The notes: generated by a model not told the origin, from the sequence alone. A stretch of 64,000 nucleotides of DNA from Pseudomonadota bacterium (GCA_021845985.1 JAJZES010000005.1:62001-126000); one strand, 5' to 3'. Positions 26,398 through 39,278 are shown, numbered from the stretch's first letter. Program-made: numbers and translations.

Positions 26398-27129
26398 CTA
26401 CTGCGCCGGCGCCGGCGGCGGCATCGGCGCGTCGCCGTCCATGCCCATCATGCCGTGATGGGTCATCATCCGCTCCATATGCTCGCGCCAGCCCGGCCCG
26501 CCCATCGGGTGCGGCGCGGCGACGGTGACCAGATGCGCCGCGTCCGGCCCGATCTGCCGCGCATCCAGCGAGCGGCCGAGCGGCCCGGCATAGCCTTCGC
26601 CCTGCACCGTGACGGCCTTGCCGACCGCCAGCATGTCGGCCAGCCGGAGCGCCTCGGGCGGCGGCAGGTGGATGACCGTGCCGTCGGCCAGCAGCGCCCC
26701 GTTGACCTCGCCGCGCGGCCCATAGAGCGGCGCCTTGACCGTGCCGGTGGCGTCGATCGGGGTATCCTCGCGCAGATGTGGCGGGCCATTGGTGGCGACG
26801 GTGACATGGGTGGTGTCATTGGTCACCGACACGCCGTCGAACAGTTTGACCGCGCGGGCCTTCAGCCCGTGCACCGTCACCGGGTCGCCCGGCCTGACCG
26901 CGAACACCAGTTGCGTCGACAGCGGTGGCGGCAGGTGGATTTCGGTGCCGTCGGTCAGCAGCAGCCCATCGACCTCGCCGCGCGGCGTCGGCAGGTATTG
27001 CGCCACCGTGCCGGACAGGGCGGGAAGCTGGGTCAGATCGAAGGCGGAGTCGTGCTGGGCATAGGCGATCCCGCCCCCGCCCAGCGCCAGCACGGTCGCG
27101 GCCAGCAATGCGGTTCTCAAGCGTGACAT
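26398..27129 (-). CDS. exported protein with duplicated beta-rich domain and Met/His tail
   Basis: No named family recognised. The 243-residue product has a signal peptide (residues 1-24, ending AYA-Q). Two copies of one domain follow, about 40-103 and 129-196: each has G-T-V, PRGEV(D/N)G, L(T/A)DGT.IHLPPP, then a V-V-GL/GEG strand pattern that looks OB-fold-like. The C-terminal tail (207-236) is rich in Met and His (ERMMTHHGMMGMDG) and could bind copper or another metal. ATG 27129 follows GGAGAACTCAA. A sigma-54 promoter lies upstream, next to an NtrC-type regulator gene. Confidence 0.8.
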   Translation of the reverse strand: MSRLRTALLAATVLALGGGGIAYAQHDSAFDLTQLPALSGTVAQYLPTPRGEVDGLLLTDGTEIHLPPPLSTQLVFAVRPGDPVTVHGLKARAVKLFDGVSVTNDTTHVTVATNGPPHLREDTPIDATGTVKAPLYGPRGEVNGALLADGTVIHLPPPEALRLADMLAVGKAVTVQGEGYAGPLGRSLDARQIGPDAAHLVTVAAPHPMGGPGWREHMERMMTHHGMMGMDGDAPMPPPAPAQ

Positions 27130-27176
27130 TTGAGTTCTCCTCGGCGCCGGGCCGTGGCCCGCGCCAACCCCCACAG

Positions 27177-27192
27177 CGCAAGCGGCGTGCCA
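27177..27192 (-). promoter_or_regulatory. sigma-54 (-24/-12) promoter
   Basis: On the minus strand the sequence reads TGGCACG, four bases, then TTGCG. This is an essentially perfect RpoN promoter (GG and GC elements separated by 10 nt). The expected start is near 27166, giving a leader of about 37 nt to the ATG at 27129. It is the only convincing RpoN site I noticed and sits beside an RpoN-dependent activator gene. Confidence 0.8.
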
Positions 27193-27254
27193 GGGCCAGG
27201 CCATTGATATTGCGCGCCTACCTGCGCATCACGTGTCGTCCGGCAGGACGCCGC

Positions 27255-27271
27255 CGTCCGCCATTCGGACG
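27255..27271. promoter_or_regulatory. inverted repeat, candidate activator site
   Basis: CGTCCG-N5-CGGACG (27255-27271) is a perfect 6-bp palindrome about 95 bp upstream of the predicted sigma-54 start, a normal position for an NtrC-type enhancer. It lies just beyond the stop of the response regulator, so it could also be part of a 3'-end hairpin. A second repeat, TGCGC-N8-GCGCA, lies at 27211-27228. Confidence 0.4.
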
Positions 27272-27273
27272 CT

Positions 27274-28574
<1,301 letters not shown>

Positions 28575-28590
<16 letters not shown>

Positions 28591-30029
28591 GGGAACTCCA
28601 GCACGAACACGGCGCCCGCGCCCGGCCCCGAGTCGGCCAGGGCGAGGCGGCCGCCCTGTGCCTCGGCCAGTTCGCGGGCGATGGCAAGGCCGAGGCCGGT
28701 GCCCTCGGCGCGGCCGGTGACGAAGGGTTCGAACAGCGTGTCGCGCAGCGCCGGGGCGACGCCGGGGCCGCTGTCGGCGACGCTGATGCGCAGCGTCGCG
28801 CCGCGACGCTCGGCCGCCAGCGTGATCCGCCCGTCCGGCGGCGCATGCCGCCCGGCATTGTCGAGCAGCGCATCGAGGGTGCGGCGCAGCAGGGCGGGGT
28901 CGAGCCGGACGCGCAGCGGCGGCACCGCGAGGGTGATCGCGGCACCGCCGCCGCGATGGTCGGCGGCGGCCTCGGCCAGCACCGCGGCGAGATCGAGCAT
29001 CTCCGGCACCGGCTGGCGCGGCTGGGTCATCGCCAGCACCTCGCCGATCATCCGGTCGAGCCGCGCGATCTGCGTCAGGATCGCCTCCAGCGCCGCGCCG
29101 CGCCGCGCCGGGTCGCCGGCCAGCGCGTTCTCGGCGCGGATGCGCATGGCGGCGATCGGGTTGCGCACCTCATGCGCCATGCCGGCGGCGACCCGCCCCA
29201 GCGCCGCCAGCCGCTCGGCCTGCGCCACCCGCGTTGCCAGATCGGCGGCGCGCAGCCGGGCCTCGTGCAATCGCGCGCCGGCGGTGTTCAGGGCGGCGAC
29301 GATGCGGTCCAGCTCGCGGTCGCCGGTCGGCGGCAGCAGCGGCAGGTCGCCCGCCCCGGCGGCAGCCAGCGCCGCCTCGATCCGCCCGACATTGCGCGAC
29401 ATGCCGAACACCAGCAGGGCGAGCGACAGCGCCACCCCGAGCACCAGCGCGAACAGCACGCCCATGCCGAGCCGCAGCGCCTCCAACCCGGTCGCCTCGA
29501 TCACCCGCATCAGGCTCCAGGCGGTCAGGTCGGCGAGCGGGCCGGGCAGCGGGCAGGCGGCCAGCACCAGGGTTTCCGACCCAGCGGCGAATGTCGCCGC
29601 CGCCGGCCGCCGCGCCTCGGCCGCCTCGGCATTGAGCGCGGCGATGCGCGGACGCTCGGCATCCGGCAGCTCGGTGGTCGCACCGCTGCCGGGATGGTTC
29701 GGGTAGGCATAGGCGAGCGACCCCGCGCTCTGCTGCCAGATGCCGCCCTCGATGCCGCGGCTGGTGGCGAGCGCGAGCGCGGTAACGGCGGTGAGGTCGC
29801 GCCGCAGCGCGGCGTCGGCGCTGCCGGAGGTGGGGCCGGCCCAGCCGGTGGCGTAGAAGGCGTAGCGGTCGGCGATGCGCTCGCAGCCCTGCGCCACCGC
29901 CGCCTCGGCGCGGGCGACGCGGGCGGTGGCGGACTGGCGGTAGAGATGCAGCATCAGCACACCGACCGCGACCGCGGCGGCGAGCGGCAGCAGCCAGACG
30001 ACGAACAGCCGGGCGCGCAGCGAGGTCAC
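28575..30029 (-). CDS. membrane sensor histidine kinase
   Basis: Cognate kinase of the NtrC-type regulator. It has about 484 residues from GTG 30029; a TTG at 30065 would add 12. Helix 1 is at the N-terminus (LFVVWLLPLAAAVAVGVLML), followed by a periplasmic sensor of roughly 140 residues and helix 2 (VLFALVLGVALSLALLVFG), a HAMP-like linker, the H-box MAHEVRNPIAAMR with His near 286, and an ATPase domain with LLDNAGRH, DSGPGVAP and GTGLGLAIA. The sensor domain is unlike families I know, so the signal is unknown. Confidence 0.9.
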
Positions 30030-30141
30030 GGCGGCAGAGTGTCGGGCCGAGGCGCGTGGGCGCAAGGGGTTGCGCGCGATGTGCGCCGAGCGTAGATTTT
30101 GCGTACTTTATGTGCAAGCCGAGCGGCGGCGGGAGACCAGG

Positions 30142-30363
30142 ATGGCCAAGCCTGGCATGGTCCGCTTGACCTTGCAGATGACCAACGAATTGAACGACAT
30201 GCTGGAAGGGATCGCCGACAGCGCCGGCGCGACCAAGACAGATGTGATGCGTCAGGCGCTGGCTTTGATGAAGGAGGCGCATCAGGCAAAGGTGGCAGGG
30301 CGGCACATCGGGATTGTTTCGGACGCAAGCAAGCTCGATACCGAATTCGTCGGGCTGCTTTGA
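30142..30363 (+). CDS. small ribbon-helix-helix-like protein
   Basis: A 73-residue protein from ATG 30142 (GGGAGACCAGG ribosome site). The pattern MVRLTLQMTNELNDMLEGIA, then GATKTDVMRQALALM, fits a ribbon-helix-helix DNA-binding fold (beta strand, two helices, a TKTDVMRQAL second helix). It is followed after 4 nt by a small membrane protein, with no toxin-like gene in sight. It may be an autorepressor of the pair. It is not a recognised named antitoxin. Confidence 0.6.
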   Translation: MAKPGMVRLTLQMTNELNDMLEGIADSAGATKTDVMRQALALMKEAHQAKVAGRHIGIVSDASKLDTEFVGLL

Positions 30364-30367
30364 TGGC

Positions 30368-30679
30368 ATGGCGCAGAATCAGGTTGATGTCGCGGGCAGG
30401 TTCGGCGGCGAACTGACCATCAAGTCGGAGGAGCACCCTGACGAGCGCGCTGCCCGGCTGCGCTCGATACGACGCAGTGAACTGATCGAAGACTGCAAAG
30501 GCGTTGCGATATTCATCGTGCTGATTGCCGGGGTCTCCGCGGTGGGAGCCATCGCCGCATATGAGGGTATTTTCGACCCCAGCGCCCAGCCCGATACGCG
30601 TCGGTGGTCGCAGACGGTGCTGTCATCGCTGATCGCGGCGGCCGTGAGCTTCGTCATCGGCCGCAAGGTGGGAAAGTGA
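30368..30679 (+). CDS. small two-helix membrane protein
   Basis: A 103-residue hypothetical protein. A charged N-terminal half (SEEHPDERAARLRSIRRSEL) is followed by a membrane helix GVAIFIVLIAGVSAVGAIAA, a short polar loop, and a second helix SSLIAAAVSFVIGRKVGK. It starts at ATG 30368, just after the RHH-like gene, and is likely co-translated. Function is unknown; a holin-like or toxin-like role is conceivable but unsupported. Confidence 0.5.
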   Translation: MAQNQVDVAGRFGGELTIKSEEHPDERAARLRSIRRSELIEDCKGVAIFIVLIAGVSAVGAIAAYEGIFDPSAQPDTRRWSQTVLSSLIAAAVSFVIGRKVGK

Positions 30680-30704
30680 TCCACCCAGGCTGACCGACCG
30701 CGGT

Positions 30705-30733
30705 TTGGCCCCGCGGCGGCTCCGTGCTAGTCT
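30705..30733 (+). promoter_or_regulatory. likely sigma-70 promoter of gyrA
   Basis: TTGGCC (30705-30710) and TAGTCT (30728-30733) are separated by 17 bp. The -10 element is preceded by TGC, giving an extended -10. Transcription would start near 30740, about 27 nt before the TTG start of gyrA. Confidence 0.45.
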
Positions 30734-30766
30734 TGCCGCAGCGCGGAAAACGGACCCGAGACCCCA

Positions 30767-33551
<2,785 letters not shown>

Positions 33552-33559
<8 letters not shown>

Positions 33560-34067
33560 GCAGGCGGGCCGTATCGGCCTGTATCCCGGCACGTTCGACC
33601 CGATCACCAACGGGCATGTGGACATCATCACCCGCGCCGCGCGGATGTTCAACCGGCTGGTGATCGGCGTCGCCGGCAATGCCGGCAAGGGGCCGCTGTT
33701 CCCGATCGCCGAGCGCGTCGAGCTGGTGCAGGCCGAGCTGGCGCCGATCGCCGCGCGCACCGGCACCGAGATCGAGGTGCAGCCCTTCGCCAGCCTGCTG
33801 ATCCAGTTCGCCCAGGAGGTCGGCGCCAGCGTCATCGTCCGCGGCCTGCGCGCGGTTTCTGATTTCGACTACGAGTTTCAGATGGCCGGCATGAACTACC
33901 GGCTCGACAGCCGGATCGAGACGGTGTTCCTGATGGCCAGCGAGCGCCACCAGTTCATCTCGTCGCGTTTCGTCAAGGAGATCGCGCAGCTCGGCGGCGA
34001 CGTGTCGAGCTTCGTGCCGGCGCTGACGCTGGAACGCACGTTGGCGCGGGTCGCCGCGCGCGCCTGA
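33552..34067 (+). CDS. coaD: phosphopantetheine adenylyltransferase
   Basis: Fourth step of coenzyme A synthesis. It has 171 residues with the nucleotidyltransferase motif [15 protein letters not shown] and the C-terminal [20 protein letters not shown] 33552 has GGAG at 33539-33542, nine bases upstream; ATGs at 33543 and 33546 are too close to it. The gene overlaps the end of gyrA by 8 nt, the order gyrA-coaD being common in this class. Confidence 0.95.
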
Positions 34068-34093
34068 TCGTCGCATAACCCGGAGAAACCGCC

Positions 34094-34660
34094 ATGCGCC
34101 GTCGCGCCCTGTTTGCCTCGCTGCTTGCCGTGCCTGCAACTGCCCTGATCGGAGTGACCATGAGCGACGCCGCCACGCTGGACCCGGAAAACACCGTCTA
34201 TCTCGACCTCAAACAGGGGCGGGTGGTGATCCAGTTGCTGCCGGACATCGCGCCCAAACATGTGGCGCGGGTCAAGGAACTCTGCCGCAAGGGGTTCTAT
34301 GACGGCACGCCGTTTCATCGGGTGATTGAAGGGTTCATGGCGCAGGGCGGCGACCCGACCGGCACCGGCACCGGCGGCAGCGATCTCGGCACGCTGCCGG
34401 CCGAGTTCACCCATATCCGCCGCTTCCTGCGCGGCACCGTCGGCGCCGCGCGCACCGCCGACCCGAACAGCGCCAACAGCCAGTTCTTCATCATGTTCGC
34501 CCCGGCGCCGAGCCTGGACGGCCAGTACACCATCTGGGGTCAGGTGGTGTCCGGGATGCAATACGTGGACGAGATCAAGCGCGGCGCCGGCGGCAGCGGC
34601 ATGGTGCAGAACCCCGACCGCATCATCCACATGCGCGTCGCCGCCGACGTGAAAGAGTAA
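34094..34660 (+). CDS. periplasmic peptidyl-prolyl cis-trans isomerase, cyclophilin type
   Basis: A 188-residue cyclophilin with a probable signal sequence (MRRRALFASLLAVPATALIG). Active-site blocks FYDGTPFHRVI, GFMAQGGDPTGTGTGG and NSQFFIMFAPAPSLDGQYT are complete. It catalyses prolyl isomerisation of exported proteins. gyrA-coaD-ppi is a familiar alphaproteobacterial gene order. Confidence 0.93.
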   Translation: MRRRALFASLLAVPATALIGVTMSDAATLDPENTVYLDLKQGRVVIQLLPDIAPKHVARVKELCRKGFYDGTPFHRVIEGFMAQGGDPTGTGTGGSDLGTLPAEFTHIRRFLRGTVGAARTADPNSANSQFFIMFAPAPSLDGQYTIWGQVVSGMQYVDEIKRGAGGSGMVQNPDRIIHMRVAADVKE

Positions 34661-34747
34661 GCGCCGGCCGCCCGTCGTCTGGAACGCGGGATCTGCTTTC
34701 CGGCCCACCGTTTGCTTCGTCGCCGTACAGGCGACGGAGCTGACGTT

Positions 34748-35014
34748 GTGGCGAAGGAGATTGCCTGCGGTTCGGCACCGACGTTGACGCCGGAGGAGGG
34801 CCGGCACGGCGATATCGCCAGCTTCACGCCGAGCTGTGCGGCGCCGATCGGCTGGACGCTGTCGGTGCATCCGCCGGTGCATCTGCGCGCCTTGCCGGAC
34901 GCCGACCGGCGCTCGCGGCTGGTGTTCATCGTCCAGGACATCGAGCCAGAGGCGATCAAGGCGTCGCTCGCCGCTTGTCTCGCCGCCGCCGACGGTCCTA
35001 GGCGATCGTCTTGA
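34748..35014 (+). pseudogene. remnant of a CobW/COG0523 GTPase C-terminal domain
   Basis: A short frame from GTG 34748 reads HGDIASFT, then jumps to VHPPVHLRALPDADRRSRLV and FIVQDI. Both blocks are characteristic of the CobW_C domain of COG0523 metallochaperone GTPases. The roughly 40 residues that normally lie between them, and the whole GTPase domain, are missing. The 3' end overlaps carD on the other strand. The identification is by remembered family pattern. Confidence 0.5.
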
Positions 35015-35819
35015 GGTAGTTGGTCAGTTTGGTGATGGCGGTGTTCTTGTCGGTCTGGTCGAGTGCCGCCAGTTCGGCGGCCAGCCGGTCCATTGCCGCC
35101 TCATAAATCTGACGCTCGGAAAAACTCTGGTCGGGCTGGCCGGAATTGCGGTGCAGGTCGCGCACCACCTCGGCGATCGACAGCGGATCGCCGGAATTGA
35201 TCTTTTGCTCGTATTCCTGCGCCCGCCGCGACCACATCGTCCGCTTGACCCGCGCCCGGCCCTTCAGCACCGCCAGCGCCTCGTCGAACATCGAGCGGGT
35301 GGCCAGTTTGCGCAGCCCGGCGCTGCGCGCCTTGGCCACCGGGACGCGCAGCGTCATCCGGTTTTCCTCGAAGGTAATATGGATGAGTTGCAGCTTGTGG
35401 CCGGCAATCTCCTCCTCGGCGATCCGCTCGACGCGGCCGACGCCGTGCGTCGGATAGACGACGAAATCGCCCTCGGCGAAGGTCTCGTCCTTGTTGCTGG
35501 CGCGCGAGATCACCGGCGGCCGGCCGTTCAGGTGCGGCGGCAGCGCGCGACTCGCCGGCTCGGCCGCCGCAGGCTGGGCCGCCGCAGGCTGGGCCGCCGC
35601 AGGTGGGGCGGTGGTCACCACCGCCTCGACGATGACCGCCTCGACGATAACCGCGTCGCTGACGATCGCTTCGCTGACGATCGCTTCGAGCACGACGGTC
35701 TCGGGCGTGGCATCGGCGGCGCTGCCGGACATCTCCGGGGAGTCGGTGGCGGCCTTTTTCGGTTGCGGCTTCGGCGCGGCGGGACGGTCGGCAGTCAGTG
35801 ATGCGGCAGACGACTTCAT
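34998..35819 (-). CDS. carD: CarD/CdnL-family RNA polymerase-binding regulator
   Basis: Stabilises the RNA polymerase open complex at rRNA and housekeeping promoters. The C-terminal 170 residues are a canonical CarD domain: FAEGDFVVYPTHGVGRVERI, KLQLIHITFEENRMTLRVPV and the DNA-binding MWSRRAQEYEQKINSGD. In front is an unusual 100-residue low-complexity extension, with repeated (I/V)VEA units and AAAQP repeats encoded by three copies of a 15-bp repeat. ATG 35819 is preceded by GAGG. The extension length is likely variable. Confidence 0.93.
   Translation of the reverse strand: MKSSAASLTADRPAAPKPQPKKAATDSPEMSGSAADATPETVVLEAIVSEAIVSDAVIVEAVIVEAVVTTAPPAAAQPAAAQPAAAEPASRALPPHLNGRPPVISRASNKDETFAEGDFVVYPTHGVGRVERIAEEEIAGHKLQLIHITFEENRMTLRVPVAKARSAGLRKLATRSMFDEALAVLKGRARVKRTMWSRRAQEYEQKINSGDPLSIAEVVRDLHRNSGQPDQSFSERQIYEAAMDRLAAELAALDQTDKNTAITKLTNYLKTIA
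35562..35606. repeat. three 15-bp tandem repeats inside carD
   Basis: The unit GGCCGCCGCAGGCTG is repeated at 35562, 35577 and 35592, the last copy with one or two changes. It encodes the AAAQP units of the CarD linker, keeps frame, and is a likely slippage site. Confidence 0.85.
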
Positions 35820-36066
35820 GCCGGAACCTCGCAAACTCTTCATGCACCCGACTCATGCGGCACTGCGGCCGGCGACTGACGCCGCCGGCACGATACCGCT
35901 GATCCGGGTTTCCCTGCGGGATCGGCCGTTGGCGACGCCCAGCGGACGTCACCTTGCGGCTGACCTCGTGCATAGCATGATTTGCGCGTCACGTCATCCA
36001 TGCGCAACCCAGGGCCGCGCGGCATCAGCGGGTGACGGCCAGGGTGCGCGGGCTACGGCGTGCGGG
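35820..36066. other. intergenic region with no gene seen
   Basis: About 250 nt between carD and the end of fdxA, both read on the minus strand. It should contain the carD promoter. I saw no ORF with family resemblance, no RNA gene and no strong repeat. Confidence 0.5.
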
Positions 36067-36399
36067 CTACGGTGTGCCCGGCTCGGGGGAGAACAGCCTG
36101 GCCTTGTCCGGCTTGTCCTTCCAATCGTCGGCATCGGCCGGGGCCTCACCCTTGCGGGTGATGTTCGGCCACGTCGCAGCATAGGTACGATTGGCTTCGA
36201 CCCAGTCGCCGGCGCGATCGTCGCTGTCCGGCACGATCGCCTCGGCCGGGCATTCCGGCTCGCAGACGCCGCAATCAATGCACTCGTCGGGATGGATGAC
36301 GAGCATGTTCTCGCCGACGTAAAAGCAGTCCACTGGGCAGACTTCCACACAATCCATGTATTTGCAGCGGATGCAGTTTTCGGTGACCACGTAGGTCAT
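36067..36399 (-). CDS. fdxA: seven-iron ferredoxin FdxA
   Basis: A 110-residue 7Fe ferredoxin holding a 3Fe-4S and a 4Fe-4S cluster. Ligand cysteines appear in [19 protein letters not shown] and [17 protein letters not shown]. The C-terminal extension ([20 protein letters not shown]) is typical of the alphaproteobacterial FdxA found beside carD. Its electron partner is unknown. It lies downstream of the S4/helicase pair on the same strand. Confidence 0.95.
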   Translation of the reverse strand: MTYVVTENCIRCKYMDCVEVCPVDCFYVGENMLVIHPDECIDCGVCEPECPAEAIVPDSDDRAGDWVEANRTYAATWPNITRKGEAPADADDWKDKPDKARLFSPEPGTP

Positions 36400-36423
36400 C
36401 GCAGGCTCCCCGGCTACGTCAGG

Positions 36424-36738
36424 TCAATCGGCCGGGTATGGCGCCGATTCCGCGCCGCTGCAAGAGAGGCCGGCCTCCGCGATCTCGCGAAACAGTGTCG
36501 CGGCGGCGGCGGCATCGCCGCGCCGCTCGGCCAGCGCCAGCACCTCCACCACCCGCACCCGCCCGCCGAGCGCCAGCGTCAGAACGTCGCCGACGCGCAC
36601 CCGCGCATGCGCCTTGTCGGTCGGCAGCCGGTTGATGCGCAGCCGCCCGCCCGCCGCCAGTTCGGCACAGGCGGCACGCTGGCGCAGGAAGCGGGCGCAC
36701 CACAGCCAAGTGTCGAGCCGCTGGAACGTCTCCGTCAT
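36424..36738 (-). CDS. S4-domain RNA-binding protein (Hsp15-like)
   Basis: A 104-residue protein with an S4 RNA-binding fold: QRLDTWLWCARFLRQRAACA, then AAGGRLRINRLPTDKAHARV and GDVLTL. It matches the heat-shock protein 15 / ribosome-associated S4 group that binds stalled 50S subunits. ATG 36738 overlaps the stop of the upstream helicase (ATGA), so the two are co-translated, as in many alphaproteobacteria. Confidence 0.88.
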   Translation of the reverse strand: MTETFQRLDTWLWCARFLRQRAACAELAAGGRLRINRLPTDKAHARVRVGDVLTLALGGRVRVVEVLALAERRGDAAAAATLFREIAEAGLSCSGAESAPYPAD

Positions 36739-39242
36739 GGCCGCAGCGCGGCGAGCGCGGCGAACGGCCCGTCGCGCAGCGGTCCCGGCCGAGGCGGCGG
36801 GGCGGCGCGCGGCACCGTCGGCCGTGGCCGCGCCAGCATCGTCGGGGCCGGCGGCCCGAACGCCTCGGCCGTCAGCGCCGCCGCCGGCAGCAGCCGAAAA
36901 CCGAGGCCGCGCAGCACCGCCGGCAACGCCTCGGCGCGCACCGACAGGCGGGAGGCGAGGTCGGCCGGCACCGGCGCCGGCCGGCGGCGCAGGCTCCACT
37001 CCAGCTCCGCCGCCACCCGCTCGGCGATATCGAGGCGCAGCAGCATCGGCCCGGCGGCAACCCAGCCCATAGCTGCGGCGAACCCCTCCGGCCAGTCGGC
37101 TGGCGGCGCCATCGCCACCAGCCCCGGCGCCGGCAGCGACGGCAGGGCCACGCCGTGCCACAGTGCCCACAATGCCGCCCGCCGCAGTGCCGCGCGCGGC
37201 TTGAGCAGCGCCGGCAGGAACAGCGCATGCCGCCCCGCCCGCACCCCGAGCGGCTTCAGCCGCGCCCGCAGCGGCGGCGCCACGACGCCAGAAGCGGCGA
37301 CGCCAAGCCCCTCGGCGAGGCGGTGCAGCGGGCCGCGCAGCACCGCCTCCTGCTCCGCCGCCGCGACCGCGGCGAACAGCGGAGCCAGCGCCGCGCCCAC
37401 CTCGTCATCGACGAACCGCGCCAGCCGCACGCGCACCCGCTCGCGCAGCGCGCCGTCGAGAAATTCGCTGTCCAGCACCTCGACCACCGGGCGCAGCGCG
37501 GTCGCACCGGGGCGCAGCCGGGCGATCACCGCGCCCTCCCAGGCCAGCCGCTGGCTCGGCAGCCAGGCCAGCGCCGCCGCCGCCGCCGCCTCCAGCCGCG
37601 CCACCCGCAGCGGCATCTCGGCGCGCAGCGCCCGCCGCGCCGCGCGCAGCACGAGCCGCCGCTCCTCGCCCTCGGTCAGCGGATCGGGGACGAAGCCGAA
37701 GCCCTCGACCTGACCGACCGAATGGCCCTCGACCACCACCTCGCCGCGCCGGGTGACGGCCGAGAGCAGGTCCGCGCGCCCCTCGCCCTCCAGCCGGCGC
37801 ATCAGCAGGGCGGCGCGGCGATCGACGAAGCGGCTGGTCAGCCGCTCATGCAGCGCGTCCGACAGCAGATCCTCGACCTCGCGCGCCCGCGCCTGCCAGT
37901 GCGCCGCATCGGCCACCCAGTCGCTGCGCGCGGCGATGTAGGTCCACACGCGCACCCCGGCAAGGCGCTGCATCAGCGTGTCGATGTCGCCGTCGGGGCG
38001 CGCCAGGGCGGCGATCTGCCCGCCGATCCAGTCGGCCGGGATGGCGCCGTCGCGCACGACATGGCCGAACACCCGCGCCGACAGGCGGACATGGCTGTCA
38101 TCGGCGATCTTGCGGAAATCGGGGATCTGGCAGGCCTCCCACAGCAGCCGCACCCGCCCGCGGCCGCGCGCCATGTCGCGGATGTCGCGCTCGCGCGCGA
38201 GCGCGGTCAGGGTCTCAAGGTCGCTCGCCTCGTTGCCGCGCACCAGGCTGTTGCGCACTAGGTCCGGGCCTGGCGGCGGCGCGGTCAGCGTCGCCACCAG
38301 CGCATCGACGCTGGTGAAATCCAGCGTGCTGTTGCGCCAGCAGAGCTGCTCCAGCGGCTCGAAACGATGCGCCTCCACCGCCTCGACGATCTCGGGATCG
38401 AGCGGGCGGCAATCGGCGGTGGTGCCGAACGTGCCGTTGCGCATGCCGCGCCCGGCGCGGCCGGCGATCTGCGCCACTTCGGCCGCGGTCAGCCGGCGCG
38501 GCCGATGGCCGTCGAACTTGCCGAGGCCGGCGAAGGCGACATGGTCCACATCCATGTTCAGCCCCATGCCGATGGCATCCGTCGCCACCAGGAAATCGAC
38601 CTCCTTGTCCTGATACAGCGCCACCTGGGCGTTGCGGGTGCGCGGCGACAGGCGGCCCATCACCACCGCGCAGCCGCCGCGCCGGCGGCGGATCAGTTCG
38701 GCAATCGCGTACACCTCGGCGGCGCTGAAGGCGACGACGGCGCTGCGCGGCGGCAGCCGGGTCAGCTTGGCGTGGCCGGTATAGACCAGTTCGCTCAGGC
38801 GCGGCCGGGTTTCCACCTCGGCCTGCGGCACCAGCCGGTGCAGCAGCGGGCGGATGGTCTCGGCGCCGAGAAACATGGTCTCGACCAATCCGCGCGCATG
38901 CAGCAGCCGGTCGGTGAAGACATGGCCTCGGTCGGGGTCGGCGCAGAGCTGGATTTCATCGACGGCGACGAATTCGGCGGCACGATCGAGCGGCATCGCC
39001 TCGACGGTGCAGGCGTACCAGCGCGCGTCGGGTGGGATGATCTTTTCCTCGCCGGTGATCAGGGCGACGTATTTGGCCCCTTTCTGGGCCACCATGCGGT
39101 CGTAGTTTTCCCGCGCCAGCAGGCGCAGCGGAAACCCGATGATGCCGGACGAATGGGCGAGCAGCCGCGCAATCGCGAGATGAGTCTTACCCGTGTTGGT
39201 GGGGCCAAGCACGGCCTTCACCCTCGGCGCGAATCCGCTCAT
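36735..39242 (-). CDS. SUV3-like superfamily 2 helicase
   Basis: An 835-residue DExH-box RNA helicase of the mitochondrial SUV3/bacterial homologue group. Walker A is VLGPTNTGKTHLA (residues 11-23), motif II is VAVDEIQLC, and motif VI is QIAGRAGRG; LVATDAIGMGLNMD is also clear. A long, poorly conserved C-terminal half rich in Ala/Arg follows. The ATG at 39242 (MSGFAPRVKAVLGP) is chosen because the longer frame upstream runs through tandem repeats. It is likely involved in RNA turnover. Confidence 0.92.
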   Translation of the reverse strand: MSGFAPRVKAVLGPTNTGKTHLAIARLLAHSSGIIGFPLRLLARENYDRMVAQKGAKYVALITGEEKIIPPDARWYACTVEAMPLDRAAEFVAVDEIQLCADPDRGHVFTDRLLHARGLVETMFLGAETIRPLLHRLVPQAEVETRPRLSELVYTGHAKLTRLPPRSAVVAFSAAEVYAIAELIRRRRGGCAVVMGRLSPRTRNAQVALYQDKEVDFLVATDAIGMGLNMDVDHVAFAGLGKFDGHRPRRLTAAEVAQIAGRAGRGMRNGTFGTTADCRPLDPEIVEAVEAHRFEPLEQLCWRNSTLDFTSVDALVATLTAPPPGPDLVRNSLVRGNEASDLETLTALARERDIRDMARGRGRVRLLWEACQIPDFRKIADDSHVRLSARVFGHVVRDGAIPADWIGGQIAALARPDGDIDTLMQRLAGVRVWTYIAARSDWVADAAHWQARAREVEDLLSDALHERLTSRFVDRRAALLMRRLEGEGRADLLSAVTRRGEVVVEGHSVGQVEGFGFVPDPLTEGEERRLVLRAARRALRAEMPLRVARLEAAAAAALAWLPSQRLAWEGAVIARLRPGATALRPVVEVLDSEFLDGALRERVRVRLARFVDDEVGAALAPLFAAVAAAEQEAVLRGPLHRLAEGLGVAASGVVAPPLRARLKPLGVRAGRHALFLPALLKPRAALRRAALWALWHGVALPSLPAPGLVAMAPPADWPEGFAAAMGWVAAGPMLLRLDIAERVAAELEWSLRRRPAPVPADLASRLSVRAEALPAVLRGLGFRLLPAAALTAEAFGPPAPTMLARPRPTVPRAAPPPRPGPLRDGPFAALAALRP

Positions 39243-39278
39243 GCCCCGATGGTTGGGTCTGACGCGGGCGAATGCAAG

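Noticed and set aside
26367-26398. GGGCAA...TTGCCC inverted repeat between the XRE gene and the exported-protein gene
   Set aside because: Only 6 bp with a 20-nt loop and no T-tract; too weak to list as a terminator.
30142-30679. Calling the RHH/membrane pair a proven toxin-antitoxin system
   Set aside because: No recognised toxin fold; kept only as a suggestion.
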